From the NCBI RefSeq assembly GCF_000311725.1, contig NZ_HE978511.1:449498-513497 (forward strand): a stretch of 64,000 bases of DNA. The letters run 5' to 3'. Below are positions 22,185 through 35,853 of the stretch, in pieces. The stretch is from Robertmurraya massiliosenegalensis JC6. GTDB taxonomy: Bacteria > Bacillota > Bacilli > Bacillales > Cytobacillaceae. Both the position numbers and the translations under genes were made by a program. Position 1 is the first letter of the stretch. Every line of letters starts with the position of its first letter. The notes beneath the pieces are model-generated. The model saw only the letters and a program-made list of their open reading frames with translations, searched no databases and was not told the DNA's origin.

Positions 22185-25100
22185 AGTAAAACCGCCTCTC
22201 GTACTTTCGTTTGTTGCCCCATTGGTTCTGCCGCGAAAGTCATCGATTCTAGGACGCGAAGCATCGCCTCTGCCGTATCGAGTGATGTGAAGCATGGAAT
22301 CCCATTTTCAACAGACTCTCGACGAATTCTAAAGCCATCACGTGCCGGTTGTTTACCCTTTGTTAAGGTGTTAATGACCATTTGTGCATTTCCATTGCGA
22401 ATGACATCTAGTAGGTCTGGACCCTCTGTACCAATTTTATCAACGACTTTAACTTCAATTCCTGCCGTTTGTAAAAATTCGGCCGTGCCACTTGTCGCCA
22501 TTAATTGAAAGCCGATGGAAGCAAATCTTCTAGCGATTTGAAGAGACTCTTCTTTGTCTTTGTCTGCAACCGTCATCAGCACATTTCCGTGAGACTGTAT
22601 TTTCATCCCTGAAGCAACAAGTCCTTTATATAGCGCTTTTTCTAACGTAATGTCTTTGCCCATGACTTCCCCGGTTGATTTCATTTCTGGTCCTAATGTG
22701 ATATCGACTCTTCTTAGCTTTGCAAAAGAGAAGACCGGCACTTTCACGTATACTCCTGATTGTTCTGGTACAAGTCCTGATTCATATCCTTGTTCTTTAA
22801 GGGATTGACCAAGAATAACCTTAGTCGCAATTTTTGCCATTGGTACCTTCGTAATTTTGCTTAGGAAAGGCACTGTACGACTTGACCGAGGATTGACTTC
22901 AATGACGAATACTTCCCCTTTGGAGATGACGTATTGAATGTTCAACAGTCCGATTATGCCTAACCCTTTTGCCAACTTTTCCGTATAGTCAATAAGCGTA
23001 TTTTTGATTTCTGTCGTTAAGCTTTGTGGTGGATAAACGGCAATCGAATCGCCTGAGTGAACCCCAGCTCTTTCGATATGCTCCATAATTCCTGGAATCA
23101 AGACGGTCTCTCCATCACAAATGGCATCAATCTCAATTTCTTTTCCCGTTAAATAGCGGTCAATGAGTACTGGATGCTCTGGATTGATTTTGACGGCATT
23201 TTTCATATAGTGTAAAAGTTCTTCCTCATGATAAACGATTTCCATCGCCCGTCCTCCAAGGACATAAGAAGGTCGAACTAAGACCGGATAGCCAATATTT
23301 GATGCAATTTTCACTGCTTCTTCAACAGAAAGAGCTGTTTTTCCCTTCGGCTGTGGAATATTTAAGCGAGAGAGTGCATGTTCAAATTTATCTCGATCTT
23401 CTGCACCATCAATGTTCTCAAGAGATGTTCCAAGAATCTTCACGCCGCGCTCAACCAACTTTGATGCAAGGTTTATTGCCGTTTGTCCACCGAACTGGAC
23501 GACTACTCCTTCTGGCTTTTCTAAATCGATGATATGCATCACATCCTCGATCGTCAGCGGTTCGAAGTAGAGCTTATCTGAAATACTAAAATCGGTTGAA
23601 ACAGTTTCTGGATTATTGTTAATAATGATAGCCTCATAACCAGCTTCCTTAATCGCCCATACAGCATGAACAGTTGAGTAATCAAACTCAATTCCTTGCC
23701 CAATTCGGATTGGACCAGAACCTAACACCACGACACTTTTCTTATCCGTTACAATCGACTCATTTTCATCTTCATAGGACCCGTAATAATAAGGTGTTTC
23801 AGATTCAAATTCAGCTGCACATGTGTCAACCATTTTATAAACTGGCATAATCCCTTGTTCTTTACGCCATTCATAGATTTCAAGCTCACGGCAATTCCAA
23901 ATTTGTGCAAGTGCCATATCCGAAAAACCCATTTCCTTTGCTTTTTTCCCGACTTCTAAGTCAAAATGGTAGTCCGCAATTTCTTGCTCAAATTTGATGA
24001 TTTTCTCCATTTTGTGTAGGAAAAAGAGGTCAATTTGGCTCCAGTCATGAATCGTCTCAATGCTGTATCCTCTTCTTAACGCTTCTCCAATGTAAAACAG
24101 TCTTTCATCCCCAGCTTTACGGATACGTTTTTCTAATAACTCGTTATTGATTTCGTCTGCATCGTTAAGTGCTAAATGGTATACACCTGCTTCAAGCGAG
24201 CGAATCGCTTTTAGCAAAGACTCTTCAAATGTACGCCCAATCGCCATCACTTCTCCTGTAGCTTTCATTTGCGTACCTAGATTTCGCTTAGCTGAATCAA
24301 ATTTATCAAAAGGCCAGCGAGGGATTTTCGTGACGATATAATCAAGAGCTGGCTCAAAGCTGGCATAGGTTTTCCCTGTAATCGGGTTCATCATTTCATC
24401 CAAAGTCAAGCCAACCGCAATTTTTGCTGCGAGCTTAGCGATTGGATAGCCCGTTGCTTTTGATGCTAATGCCGAAGAACGGCTTACCCTTGGATTTACT
24501 TCAATGATGTAATATTGGAAGCTATAAGGGTCTAGTGCTAACTGAACATTACAGCCCCCTTCGATTCCTAGGGCACGGATGATTTTTAACGATGTGTTAC
24601 GAAGAAGCTGGTATTCTCTGTCACTTAGCGTTTGGCTTGGCGCAACAACAATCGAATCCCCTGTATGAACACCAACTGGGTCAATATTCTCCATATTACA
24701 AACGACAATCGCATTGTCATTTGCATCTCTCATAACTTCATACTCTATTTCCTTGTAACCGGCAATGCTTTTTTCAAGTAGACATTGTGTAACCGGGCTA
24801 TATTTCAAGCCACTTTGAACCGTTTCAATCAGTTCTGCTTCGTTATGGCAAATTCCGCCACCAGTTCCGCCCAATGTAAAAGCAGGACGAACGATTACTG
24901 GATACCCTACTGTTTGCACAAATTTGTAGGCTTCTTCTAAGTTGTGGATGATATCACTTTCAGGAACTGGCTCGCCTAATTCATTCATTAATGTTCGAAA
25001 AAGATCTCGGTCTTCCGCTTGTTCAATCGCAGCTAATTTTGTTCCTAATATTTCGACGCCACATTCTTCAAGTACTCCTGATTTAGCAAGTTCTACTGCA

Positions 25101-25393
25101 AGGTTTAAACCTGTTTGCCCTCCTAATGTTGGCACGATAGCATCAGGACGTTCTTTACGAATAATGCGTGAAACGAATTCAAGAGTAAGTGGCTCAATAT
25201 ACACAACATCGGCCATCTCTGTATCTGTCATAATCGTAGCTGGGTTTGAGTTAACGAGAATAACCTTATACCCCTCTTCTTTTAAGGCCATACATGCTTG
25301 TGTCCCGGCATAATCAAATTCCGCTGCTTGACCGATGACGATCGGCCCTGATCCGATGACTAATATGCTGTTTATATCTGTACGCTTTGGCAT
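22181..25393 (-). CDS. pyrAB: Carbamoyl-phosphate synthase (pyrimidine-specific), large chain
   Basis: Makes carbamoyl phosphate from bicarbonate, ATP and ammonia delivered by PyrAA. It has two homologous ATP-grasp halves (from about 1 and about 550; [20 protein letters not shown] and [19 protein letters not shown] mark their starts), each with an EVNPR motif, and a C-terminal MGS-like allosteric domain (about 935-1070). 1070 aa, near the B. subtilis value. It overlaps the end of pyrAA by 22 bases. The MGS domain is where UMP/PRPP act in relatives. Confidence 0.97.
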
Positions 25394-26471
25394 TTGTTTG
25401 CACCACTTTCCTCAGATTCTAGTAAGCTCATAAACTGGTCAAATAAATAATTTGCATCTTCTGGTCCTGGTGAAGCTTCAGGATGATATTGCACGGTGAA
25501 GGCCGGTACATCTTTATGTTTTAAACCTTCGATTGTTCCGTCATTAAGGGCAATATGGGTGACTTCCAAGCGAGTGCTTCCAATGGAATTCTCTTCTACT
25601 GTATAGCCATGATTTTGTGAGGTGATGGCTACTTTTCCTGTACGTAAATCCTTTACCGGATGATTCGAACCTCTATGTCCAAACTTCATCTTCTCCGTAT
25701 TGGCACCACATGCTAAAGCGAAGAGCTGATGCCCTAAACAAATCCCGAACATCGGTACTTTTCCCAAAATCCCTTTAATCATTTCAATCGCATCTGGTAC
25801 ATCCTTTGGATCTCCAGGGCCGTTGGAAAGCATGATGCCATCTGGGTTTAACGCTAAGATTTCCTCTGCTGTTACATTGTAAGGAACAACAAGCACATCG
25901 CAATTTCGATTATTTAACTCGCGTAGTATTCCATGTTTCATGCCAAAATCGACAAGGACGACTCTTTTCCCTCTTCCAGGACTTGGATAAGCTGTTTTCG
26001 TAGAAACTTGCTTCACTTGGTCGCTTCTTAATGGAGTTGTTCTTAATTGATGTAAAACAGCTTGAACATTTTCTTCAATATGACAGATGGCCCCTTTTAA
26101 TGTTCCGTGTTGACGAATAATTCTTGTTAACTTTCTTGTATCAATTCCAGCAATCCCCGGAATATTTTTACTTTGAAAATAATCGTTCAATGAAATTTGA
26201 TTTCGCCAATTTGACGGAAAATCTGCCGCTTCCTTGACAATAAAACCAGAAATCGCTGGGGTAATGGATTCAAAATCATCACGATTGATTCCATAATTTC
26301 CGATTAATGGATATGTTAGTGTAACAATTTGTCCACAATAAGAGGGGTCAGATAAGATTTCTTGATAGCCTGTCATTCCTGTATTAAATACGACTTCACC
26401 AAGTGTTCTTTTTTCGCTTCCAAATGCTTCTCCAATAAAGACACTACCATCTTCTAGAATTAATTGCCTTT

Positions 26472-26475
<4 letters not shown>
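25372..26475 (-). CDS. pyrAA: Carbamoyl-phosphate synthase (pyrimidine-specific), small chain
   Basis: Glutamine amidotransferase subunit that hydrolyses Gln and channels ammonia to PyrAB. The N-terminal half is the CPSase small-chain domain ([19 protein letters not shown]); the class-I GATase domain has the nucleophile in [12 protein letters not shown] and the His/Glu pair in [12 protein letters not shown]. The ATG at 26475 overlaps the pyrC stop (ATGA) with AGGGAGAG as RBS: 367 aa. A longer reading from 26550 lies inside pyrC. Confidence 0.96.
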
Positions 26476-28653
<2,178 letters not shown>

Positions 28654-28678
28654 TTAAGAGAACCCTCCTTTTTTTCGT

Positions 28679-28712
28679 AAAAAACACACCCTGAATTTTT
28701 TCAGGGTGTGTT
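28679..28712 (-). terminator. PyrR-controlled attenuator terminator before pyrB
   Basis: Minus strand AACACACCCTGAA-AAAA-TTCAGGGTGTGTT then TTTT, a 13-bp perfect stem. The 5' arm (CACCCT) can instead pair with AGGGTG just after the PyrR site, giving an antiterminator that encloses a 10-bp hairpin (AAAGATAGCT/AGCTATCTTT). Confidence 0.88.
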
Positions 28713-28784
28713 AAAGAACGCTAGCCTAAAGATAGCTATCTACTATGAAAGCTATCTTTAATGCCAACCTATTCTCACCCTTGT

Positions 28785-28799
28785 AAATCTCTCGGATTT
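28785..28799 (-). promoter_or_regulatory. PyrR-binding anti-antiterminator in the pyrP-pyrB leader
   Basis: Minus-strand AAATCCGAGAGATTT forms a hairpin whose loop fits the PyrR recognition pattern (ATCC-GAGAG), though less perfectly than the two upstream sites (no GAGAGG). UMP-bound PyrR would hold this stem and leave the terminator free. Confidence 0.75.
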
Positions 28800-28814
28800 A
28801 ATTAAAGGCTGAAC

Positions 28815-30131
28815 TTATGCAACATCATGGTTATCAACTTCATCTTCTAAATCGTTACTTCCTTTATCTCTGCCAGGGAGGACGATGTTCAGTATCACCC
28901 CAACAATGGCAGCTAAAGCCATTCCTTCAATACTAAATGCTTCTGATATTTCTAACGCTGCTCCACCGATACCTAATACTAAAATGACAGAAGAAATCAC
29001 TAAGTTTCGGTTGTTTCCAAAATCAATTTTGCTGTCGACAAGCATGCGTAAGCCGCTTGAAGCGATGATTCCAAAGAGTAAAATCGAGATACCTCCAAGT
29101 ACTGCTGTCGGAATCGTTTGGATGAATGCCATTGCTTTTCCTACGAATGAGAAGAGAATGGCTATCACCGCTGCACCAAAAATCACATAGATAGAATAAA
29201 CTCTTGTTATCGCTAATACTCCGATATTTTCTCCATATGTTGTTTTTGGAGGTCCACCTAAAAACGCGCTGATGAATGTTCCTAATCCATCGGCAACAAT
29301 GGAACGATGTAATCCTGGGTCTTTAATATAATTACGATTAACGACTCTTCCTAACACTAATTGGTGTCCGATATGCTCAGAGATGGTAACAAAGACGATG
29401 GGAACCATTGCAAGGAGAATGGAAGAAGTAATCGAAAACTCATAATGAATCCCAGGGAATAAAAAGTCTGGTAAGGCGAACCAATTGGCTTCTTTTACTG
29501 CTGTAAAATCAACAATACCGACAATCGCTGAGTAGATATAGCCAACAATTAATCCTAGTAAAATTGGCATTGCACTTATAATGTTCTTGAAATACACAGT
29601 GAAGATAATGGCAGAGAATAGTGTTACAAGTGCTGCTGTAAAGTGTAAGAAATTATATTTTCCTTCAACATTCATGGCCATATCTACTGCTGTTCCTGCT
29701 AATCCAAGACCAATAACCATTATCACGGGTGCGACGACAATCGGTGGTAAAAGACGCATTAACCATTTATAACCTGTTTTCCAAATGATTAGTGAGACTA
29801 CCCCATAGGTAACCCCTACTGCCATTGCTCCTATCATCGCATTGCCAGGATTGACACTCATACCGTTATCATCAAGTCCGCCAGCCGCAATTAGAATCGG
29901 TGCGATGAAAGCAAAGGAAGAACCAAGATAAGCTGGTACTTTAAATTGAGTAATAATTAAAAACAAAATCGTAGCAATCCCACTAGTAAGTAGTGCGATT
30001 GCTGGACTCAACCCAACTAATTTAGGAACTAATATTGTTGCTCCAAACATCGCAAACATATGTTGGAAACTAAGTGTAATCATTTGTCCTGCTGTTGGTT
30101 TTTCATGAATATCTAATACTGGTCTGTTCAT
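28815..30131 (-). CDS. pyrP: Uracil permease (NCS2/UraA family)
   Basis: Uracil:proton symporter in the cytoplasmic membrane. The sequence is hydrophobic throughout with the 12-14 spans of the NCS2 fold, starts MNRPVLDIHEKPTAGQ, and carries the conserved SEHIGHQLVLG and GGPPKTTYGENIG motifs of the UraA transport core. 438 aa. Second gene of the pyr operon, between two PyrR attenuators, so uptake is repressed together with synthesis when UMP is high. Confidence 0.96.
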   Translation of the reverse strand: MNRPVLDIHEKPTAGQMITLSFQHMFAMFGATILVPKLVGLSPAIALLTSGIATILFLIITQFKVPAYLGSSFAFIAPILIAAGGLDDNGMSVNPGNAMIGAMAVGVTYGVVSLIIWKTGYKWLMRLLPPIVVAPVIMVIGLGLAGTAVDMAMNVEGKYNFLHFTAALVTLFSAIIFTVYFKNIISAMPILLGLIVGYIYSAIVGIVDFTAVKEANWFALPDFLFPGIHYEFSITSSILLAMVPIVFVTISEHIGHQLVLGRVVNRNYIKDPGLHRSIVADGLGTFISAFLGGPPKTTYGENIGVLAITRVYSIYVIFGAAVIAILFSFVGKAMAFIQTIPTAVLGGISILLFGIIASSGLRMLVDSKIDFGNNRNLVISSVILVLGIGGAALEISEAFSIEGMALAAIVGVILNIVLPGRDKGSNDLEDEVDNHDVA

Positions 30132-30145
30132 GTCAATTTCCCCCC

Positions 30146-30180
30146 AAAAAAATACCTCTTTGAAATTTCTTTCAAAGAGG
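30146..30180 (-). terminator. PyrR-controlled attenuator terminator before pyrP
   Basis: Minus strand CCTCTTTGAAA-GAAA-TTTCAAAGAGG followed by TATTTTTTT: perfect 11-bp stem. The competing antiterminator pairs AGAGAGGCTAG of the PyrR site with CTAGCCTCTTT at the terminator's left arm, enclosing a second hairpin GTATAAGGG/CCCTTATAC. Confidence 0.9.
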
Positions 30181-30218
30181 CTAGGCGAAAGAGTATAAGG
30201 GTGCCCCCTTATACAATT

Positions 30219-30242
30219 CCTTTTGCTAGCCTCTCTGGACTA
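30219..30242 (-). promoter_or_regulatory. PyrR-binding site in the pyrR-pyrP leader
   Basis: Minus strand AGTCCAGAGAGGCTAGCAAAAGG, an excellent match to the B. subtilis PyrR-binding consensus (AGTCCAGAGAGGCT then AAAAGG), 18 bases after the pyrR stop. Confidence 0.92.
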
Positions 30243-30259
30243 CAATTAAAAGGTGATTC

Positions 30260-30817
<558 letters not shown>

Positions 30818-30840
30818 TTACGAACTTCATTGCTTCAAAC

Positions 30841-30872
30841 AAAAAATCCTCCCACCGTAAAGGCGAGAGGAT
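30841..30872 (-). terminator. PyrR-controlled attenuator terminator in the operon 5' leader
   Basis: Minus strand ATCCTCTCGCC-TTTAC-GGTGGGAGGAT then TTTTTT. The left arm CCTCTC can pair with GAGAGG of the upstream PyrR site as antiterminator. Confidence 0.88.
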
Positions 30873-30930
30873 GGACGAATTCTAATCTAATGTAAATTGG
30901 GCGTAGTTCGACCAACTTACGATCCGTTTC

Positions 30931-30950
30931 CTTCTCAGCCTCTCTGGACT
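30931..30950 (-). promoter_or_regulatory. PyrR-binding site in the operon 5' leader
   Basis: Minus strand AGTCCAGAGAGGCTGAGAAG, a near-consensus PyrR site about 20 bases after the predicted transcription start and about 60 bases before the terminator hairpin. Confidence 0.92.
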
Positions 30951-30978
30951 GTCTTAAAGGACTTATGAAACTATAGTT

Positions 30979-31007
30979 ATCATAGCTTAACTAAAAAAAT
31001 AAGTCAA
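30979..31007 (-). promoter_or_regulatory. Sigma-A promoter of the pyr operon
   Basis: TTGACT, 17 bases, TATGAT on the minus strand, overlapping the rluD stop region. Predicted start near 30972, giving a leader of about 170 bases that holds the PyrR site and attenuator. Confidence 0.85.
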
Positions 31008-31915
31008 CGATTATTTCGTAGCTTATCCAATAATTCGACAAAATCCTGTGGAAGCGGCGCTTCAAATTCTAAATAATCACCACTTCTTGGATGTACAAAA
31101 CCAAGCACCCCTGCGTGCAAGGCTTGCCCACCAAAATCTATTGTTTTTCTTGGACCGTATTTTGGATCCCCTGCAAGAGGATAGCCAATATATTTCATAT
31201 GAACGCGAATTTGATGGGTTCTACCTGTTTCAAGCTGACATTCTACAAAGGTAAAATCAGTAAATCTTTCAAGTACTTGAAAGTGGGTAACAGCATGCTT
31301 GCCATTATCGACCACAGTCATGCTTTGACGCTCTTTCGGATCTCGTGCAATCGGTGCGTTAATCGTTCCATAATCATGCGGAATATTTCCATGGACGACT
31401 GCTCGATACTTTCTTGTCACCGTCTTTTCTACAAGCTGATTAACGAGATGCTCATGGGCATAATCATTTTTGGCAACCATCAATAATCCAGATGTATCTT
31501 TATCAATTCGATGGACAATCCCTGGTCTTAACACCCCATTAATTCCTGATAAATCTTTACAATGGGCCATTAAACCATTGACTAATGTCCCCGTTAAATG
31601 ACCCGGAGCTGGATGTACAACCATTCCCTTTGGTTTATTAACGACAATGACATCCTTGTCCTCATAATATATATCCAAATCCATTTCTTCAGGAATAACA
31701 TCTAACTCTTCTGGCTCAGGGATCATAATTTCAATTTTATCATTTAAACTACTTTTGTAATTGGTCTTAATTTGTTTTCCATTTACAAGGACATGACCTT
31801 CTTTGATCCATGCCTGTACTTGTGTCCTTGACCATTCTTGATTCAAGGTTGAGAGAACCTTATCGATCCTTTCATTTACCTGTTCTTCATGAATGATGTG
31901 TTCCTTTTTCTCCAT
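31004..31915 (-). CDS. RluA/RluD-family RNA pseudouridine synthase (YlyB)
   Basis: An N-terminal S4 RNA-binding domain ([20 protein letters not shown]) precedes the synthase domain with catalytic Asp in [15 protein letters not shown], and GRTHQIRVH plus GDPKYGPRK toward the C-terminus. 303 aa. Its orthologue YlyB lies in the same place in B. subtilis, and the RluD type usually modifies helix 69 of 23S rRNA; the exact target is not proven by sequence. The start overlaps lspA by 29 bases, with AAGGAG as RBS. Confidence 0.93.
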   Translation of the reverse strand: MEKKEHIIHEEQVNERIDKVLSTLNQEWSRTQVQAWIKEGHVLVNGKQIKTNYKSSLNDKIEIMIPEPEELDVIPEEMDLDIYYEDKDVIVVNKPKGMVVHPAPGHLTGTLVNGLMAHCKDLSGINGVLRPGIVHRIDKDTSGLLMVAKNDYAHEHLVNQLVEKTVTRKYRAVVHGNIPHDYGTINAPIARDPKERQSMTVVDNGKHAVTHFQVLERFTDFTFVECQLETGRTHQIRVHMKYIGYPLAGDPKYGPRKTIDFGGQALHAGVLGFVHPRSGDYLEFEAPLPQDFVELLDKLRNNR

Positions 31916-32381
31916 TTATTTTCTCCTTTGCTTGCCGCTCTTCACGGAACATTTGAATCATTAGGAGGATGACTCCTACCACTAAAGCCGAATCCGCCAC
32001 ATTAAAGATTGGAAAATCGTATCCGAATATATATGTATCAACAAAGTCGACTACTTCTTTTCGGAAAATCCGATCAATAAAATTCCCAATCGCACCGCCA
32101 AGCATTAGCCCTAATGAAATTCCAAGAAGGATATTTCCCTTCGTATGCTTTGCCATATAGTATATGATTCCCACGATCACAACTGTTGTAATAATGTAGA
32201 AGAACCACATTTGTCCTTGAAGAATTCCCCAAGCAGCACCTTGATTGCGATGGGAAGTAATATAGAGGAAATTCTCCACGATCGTCATGCTTTCTCCAAG
32301 CTCCATATTTTTTACAATTAACCATTTAGTCAACTGATCGAGTGCAATAATGACAATTGCTAGTATGTAATATAAAAACAC
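31887..32381 (-). CDS. lspA: Lipoprotein signal peptidase (signal peptidase II)
   Basis: Membrane aspartyl protease that cleaves signal peptides of diacylglyceryl-prolipoproteins. Four membrane spans; catalytic Asp in IGNFIDR (D103) and FNVADS (D130), and the conserved NQGAAWGIL stretch. 164 aa. The start is GTG at 32381, 8 bases after GGAGG. The start region lies in one arm of a perfect 10-bp inverted repeat (32381-32420), which could limit translation. Followed by the overlapping rluD-type gene as in many Firmicutes. Confidence 0.96.
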   Translation of the reverse strand: MFLYYILAIVIIALDQLTKWLIVKNMELGESMTIVENFLYITSHRNQGAAWGILQGQMWFFYIITTVVIVGIIYYMAKHTKGNILLGISLGLMLGGAIGNFIDRIFRKEVVDFVDTYIFGYDFPIFNVADSALVVGVILLMIQMFREERQAKEKINGEKGTHHS

Positions 32382-32420
32382 AAAGGTAACCTCCAGCTCA
32401 TACGAAAATTGTTACCTTTG
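32381..32420 (-). promoter_or_regulatory. Inverted repeat covering the lspA start region
   Basis: Minus strand CAAAGGTAAC (32411-32420) and GTTACCTTTG (32381-32390) are a perfect 10-bp pair with a 20-base loop that holds most of the Shine-Dalgarno GGAGG; the 3' arm takes the spacer and the first base of the GTG. No T-run follows, so a translational role is more likely than termination. Confidence 0.5.
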
Positions 32421-32460
32421 CATTTTAGCATACAACTCATAAAAACGATAGCTATTGGTG

Positions 32461-32739
32461 CTAATGGTAGATTGGTTTGCAATAATATTTACTGATTTCA
32501 TTTACATCATCAATTGATTTAATTGTCGGTACAATAGATAAATAATCATCTGGAATCATTTCCCCAGAACTCTCACAAAAACCAAATGTCCCTGATTCCA
32601 TTTTTCCGAGTGTTTCTTCAATATCCCTTAGCTCGTCCTCGATCAGCGGTTTAATACTTGAATTTTTATTAAGACTTTCTAATAATTCATTACGAATCAT
32701 ACGGAGTTCTGAATAGAGCTTTTGTTGATTGGCAACCAT
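32461..32739 (-). CDS. ylyA: DksA/TraR-like protein, YlyA-type, with degenerate zinc finger
   Basis: 92 aa from the ATG at 32739 (MVANQQKLYSELRMIRNELL), behind CGGAGGGG. The N-terminal two-thirds is a helical coiled-coil pattern ending in EDELRDIEETLGKMESGTFGFC, typical of the DksA/TraR superfamily; the four-Cys finger is lost, leaving FGFCESSGEMIP and one Cys near the end (YYCKPIYH). B. subtilis has ylyA in the same slot between ileS and lspA; it is described as a forespore gene affecting sporulation/germination through RNA polymerase. Assignment by position and the motif. A longer in-frame reading to 32946 runs into the ileS terminator and is rejected. Confidence 0.78.
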   Translation of the reverse strand: MVANQQKLYSELRMIRNELLESLNKNSSIKPLIEDELRDIEETLGKMESGTFGFCESSGEMIPDDYLSIVPTIKSIDDVNEISKYYCKPIYH

Positions 32740-32947
32740 ATCTACCCCTCCGCTCTGCAAATTTTTTAAGCATTTTAAACCTTTGTTATTGCCATTAGTA
32801 TTGCCATACTTGACAATCTGACACAGACAAACATTTGACAAGGTGAACAAGCTTTTACGATCTTGGAATATTTTTTCCCCTTTCTGTATTGTATAAAGCA
32901 AGTATAAAAAAGGTTCATCTCCTTTTAGAATTGGAAAAGATTCCATA

Positions 32948-32986
32948 AAAAAACTCCCTAAGACAACTATCTAGAGGGAGTTTTTT
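32948..32986 (-). terminator. Intrinsic terminator after ileS
   Basis: AAAAAACTCCCT...AGGGAGTTTTTT, 12-bp stem, 15-base loop, T-run on the minus strand, 3 bases past the ileS stop. Confidence 0.87.
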
Positions 32987-32989
32987 GAT

Positions 32990-35761
32990 TTAGCTTAAAT
33001 GGCTATAATGATTTTCTACTACTTCTGCACAACGTGGGCAAAGAGTTGGATGTTCCTCCACTTGACCAACTTCAGTTGTCACGACCCAGCAGCGCTCACA
33101 TGTTTGACCATCTGCTTTTGATACAACAATGGCTGCATGCTCTAACTTGAGAGCATTCTCAGGTGCCGCATCATACGTACCTGCAATTTCAAATCCTGAA
33201 ACAATAAATAACTGTTGTAGATTTTCAGAAATGGAATCAAGTAATTCTTTTGTTGATGCATTAACATATAGGCTCACTTTTGCTGATAATGACTTTCCGA
33301 TAACTTTAGCATTTCTTGCTTCTTCTAACGCTTTTAGAATATCATCGCGGACATCCATAAATGCTGTCCATTTCTCAACTAAAGCTTCCCCATTTGCAAG
33401 CTCTTTGTATTCTGGAATAGAAGTTAATTGAACACTTGCTTCTTCTACATTTGGAATATGGCTCCACACTTCATCTGCCGTATGTGGAAGAATCGGTGTC
33501 ACTAATTTCGTTAAATGGATTAAACATTCATATAAAACCGTTTGTATCGCACGACGCTCTCTGTTATCCGGTGCTTCGATATAAAGGACATCCTTCGCAA
33601 AATCTAAGTAGAAGGCGCTCAAATCAAGCGTACAGAAATTATTAATCGCATGATAAATGGAAGCATACTCATAATTTTCATAAGCGTTTCGAACATTTTT
33701 AATCAACTGATTTAATTTTACTAAAATGAATTGATCCACTTCTCGTAGATCCTCATAGGCAACAGCATTCACTGTTGGATTAAAGTCTGCAAGGTTCCCT
33801 AATAAGAAACGGAAGGTATTTCTGATTTTACGGTAAACTTCAGCTACTTGCTTTAAAATCGCATCAGATACTCTCACATCCGCTTGATAATCAACAGAAG
33901 ATACCCATAGTCGTAAAATATCTGCCCCGAGTTGGTTCATTACCTTTTCAGGGATAATGACATTTCCGATCGATTTACTCATTTTTCGCCCTTCCCCATC
34001 AAGGACAAAGCCATGGCTTAATACCCCTTTGTACGGTGCCTTACCTGTAACCGCAACTGCTGTTGATAATGATGAATTAAACCAACCTCGGTACTGGTCA
34101 GAACCCTCTAAATAAAGGTCTGCAGGGCGTTGCAAGTCTTCTCGCTCTTCTAACACTGCTTGATGTGAAGAGCCTGAATCAAACCATACGTCCATAATAT
34201 CGGTTTCTTTTGTAAACTTGCCATTTGGACTAGACTCATGGGTAAACCCTTCTGGAAGTAACTCAATTGCTTCCCGTTCAAACCAAATATTTGAGCCATT
34301 TTCACGGAATAGATTGGATACATGATTAATTGTTTCATCCGTAATGATCGGTTCTCCGTTTTCCCCATAAAACACTGGAATCGGCACTCCCCATACACGT
34401 TGACGAGAGATACACCAATCGCCACGGTCTCTTACCATATTAAAGAGACGAGTTTCTCCCCAAGCAGGTACCCATTTTGTTTCCTTTACAGCTTCTAAAA
34501 GCTCATGGCGGAAATCTTTAATGGAAGCAAACCACTGTGCCGTAGCTCGGAAAATTACCGGTTTCTTCGTTCTCCAATCATGTGGATAGGAATGGGTAAT
34601 AAAATTCAACTTCAGTAATGCGCCAACTTCTTGCAGCTTTTCTGTAATTGGTTTGTTCGCAGTATCATAAAATAACCCTTCAAATCCTGGAGCTTCATTT
34701 GTGAATACCCCTTTGTCATCGACAGGACTTAACACATCCAAACCATATTTTTTTCCAACTAGGAAGTCATCTTCCCCATGTCCTGGTGCCGTATGGACAC
34801 AACCTGTACCAGCATCAGTAGTGACATGATCACCAAGCATTACAAGCGAATCACGACCATATAGCGGATGCTTTGCTACAATATATTCGAGCTCATTTCC
34901 TTTTACCGTTTTAACAACGGAAGCATCTTCCCAGCCAAGTTCACTTGATACAGACTCTAAAAGCTCAGCAGCAATGACATATTTCTTACCTGACACTTCT
35001 ACCACTACGTAATTCAAGTCAGCATGAACCGTGATCCCAAGATTTGCTGGAATCGTCCACGGTGTAGTCGTCCAGATGATAATTTGAGTATCTGTATCGA
35101 GCACTCCTTTGCCATCTTTCACATCAAAGGCCACGTAAATTGAAGCTGAACGCTTATCCTTGTATTCAATTTCTGCTTCAGCAAGTGCGGACTCACTTGA
35201 TGGAGACCAATAAACCGGCTTCAATCCTTTATAGATATATCCTTTTTTCGCCATTTCTCCAAACACTTTAATTTGCTGTGCTTCATATTCTGGCTTCAAT
35301 GTGATATATGGGTTTTCCCAATCTCCACGCACTCCTAAGCGTTTAAATTGCGATCTTTGACTGTCGATTTGTTGATAAGCATACTCTTCACATAGCTTTC
35401 TAAATTCAGCTACAGTAAGCTCTTTACGCTTAACCCCTTTATTCGTCAAGGCTTGCTCAATTGGCAATCCATGCGTATCCCATCCTGGTACATATGGAGC
35501 ATTAAACCCGCTCATTGATTTATAGCGAACGATAAAATCCTTTAAAATTTTGTTTAGCGCATGCCCCATGTGAATATCACCATTTGCATATGGAGGGCCA
35601 TCATGTAAAACAAACATGGGGAGATCTTTTGTTTTTTCCTGTACGGCTTTATAAATGTCCATCTCATTCCATTTTTCTTGCATTTCAGGTTCTCTTTTTG
35701 GTAAGTTTCCTCGCATTGGAAACTCTGTTTTCGGCATCAATAACGTATCTTTATATTCCAT
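32990..35761 (-). CDS. ileS: Isoleucyl-tRNA synthetase
   Basis: Class I synthetase, charges tRNA-Ile and edits Val-tRNA-Ile. HIGH motif is HMGH (64-67), KMSKS appears as [10 protein letters not shown], the CP1 editing domain has the [16 protein letters not shown] stretch, and a C-terminal zinc finger is CERC...CPRC. 923 aa, the bacterial type with C-terminal finger (mupirocin-sensitive class). RBS AGGAGGAAGG. Expression is set by the T-box leader upstream. Confidence 0.98.
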   Translation of the reverse strand: MEYKDTLLMPKTEFPMRGNLPKREPEMQEKWNEMDIYKAVQEKTKDLPMFVLHDGPPYANGDIHMGHALNKILKDFIVRYKSMSGFNAPYVPGWDTHGLPIEQALTNKGVKRKELTVAEFRKLCEEYAYQQIDSQRSQFKRLGVRGDWENPYITLKPEYEAQQIKVFGEMAKKGYIYKGLKPVYWSPSSESALAEAEIEYKDKRSASIYVAFDVKDGKGVLDTDTQIIIWTTTPWTIPANLGITVHADLNYVVVEVSGKKYVIAAELLESVSSELGWEDASVVKTVKGNELEYIVAKHPLYGRDSLVMLGDHVTTDAGTGCVHTAPGHGEDDFLVGKKYGLDVLSPVDDKGVFTNEAPGFEGLFYDTANKPITEKLQEVGALLKLNFITHSYPHDWRTKKPVIFRATAQWFASIKDFRHELLEAVKETKWVPAWGETRLFNMVRDRGDWCISRQRVWGVPIPVFYGENGEPIITDETINHVSNLFRENGSNIWFEREAIELLPEGFTHESSPNGKFTKETDIMDVWFDSGSSHQAVLEEREDLQRPADLYLEGSDQYRGWFNSSLSTAVAVTGKAPYKGVLSHGFVLDGEGRKMSKSIGNVIIPEKVMNQLGADILRLWVSSVDYQADVRVSDAILKQVAEVYRKIRNTFRFLLGNLADFNPTVNAVAYEDLREVDQFILVKLNQLIKNVRNAYENYEYASIYHAINNFCTLDLSAFYLDFAKDVLYIEAPDNRERRAIQTVLYECLIHLTKLVTPILPHTADEVWSHIPNVEEASVQLTSIPEYKELANGEALVEKWTAFMDVRDDILKALEEARNAKVIGKSLSAKVSLYVNASTKELLDSISENLQQLFIVSGFEIAGTYDAAPENALKLEHAAIVVSKADGQTCERCWVVTTEVGQVEEHPTLCPRCAEVVENHYSHLS

Positions 35762-35853
35762 TTTCCTTCCTCCTTACAAGTCCTACCTCACTAATCATAC
35801 AGTATTACCTATTTTCGCATTTTAAGGCATAAAGTTGAGGCGTTTGCAAACAC

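Noticed and set aside
32740-32946. Longer N-terminus for the YlyA-like protein (161-aa reading)
   Set aside because: It runs into the ileS terminator hairpin and lacks an RBS; ATG 32739 has CGGAGGGG and fits the family.
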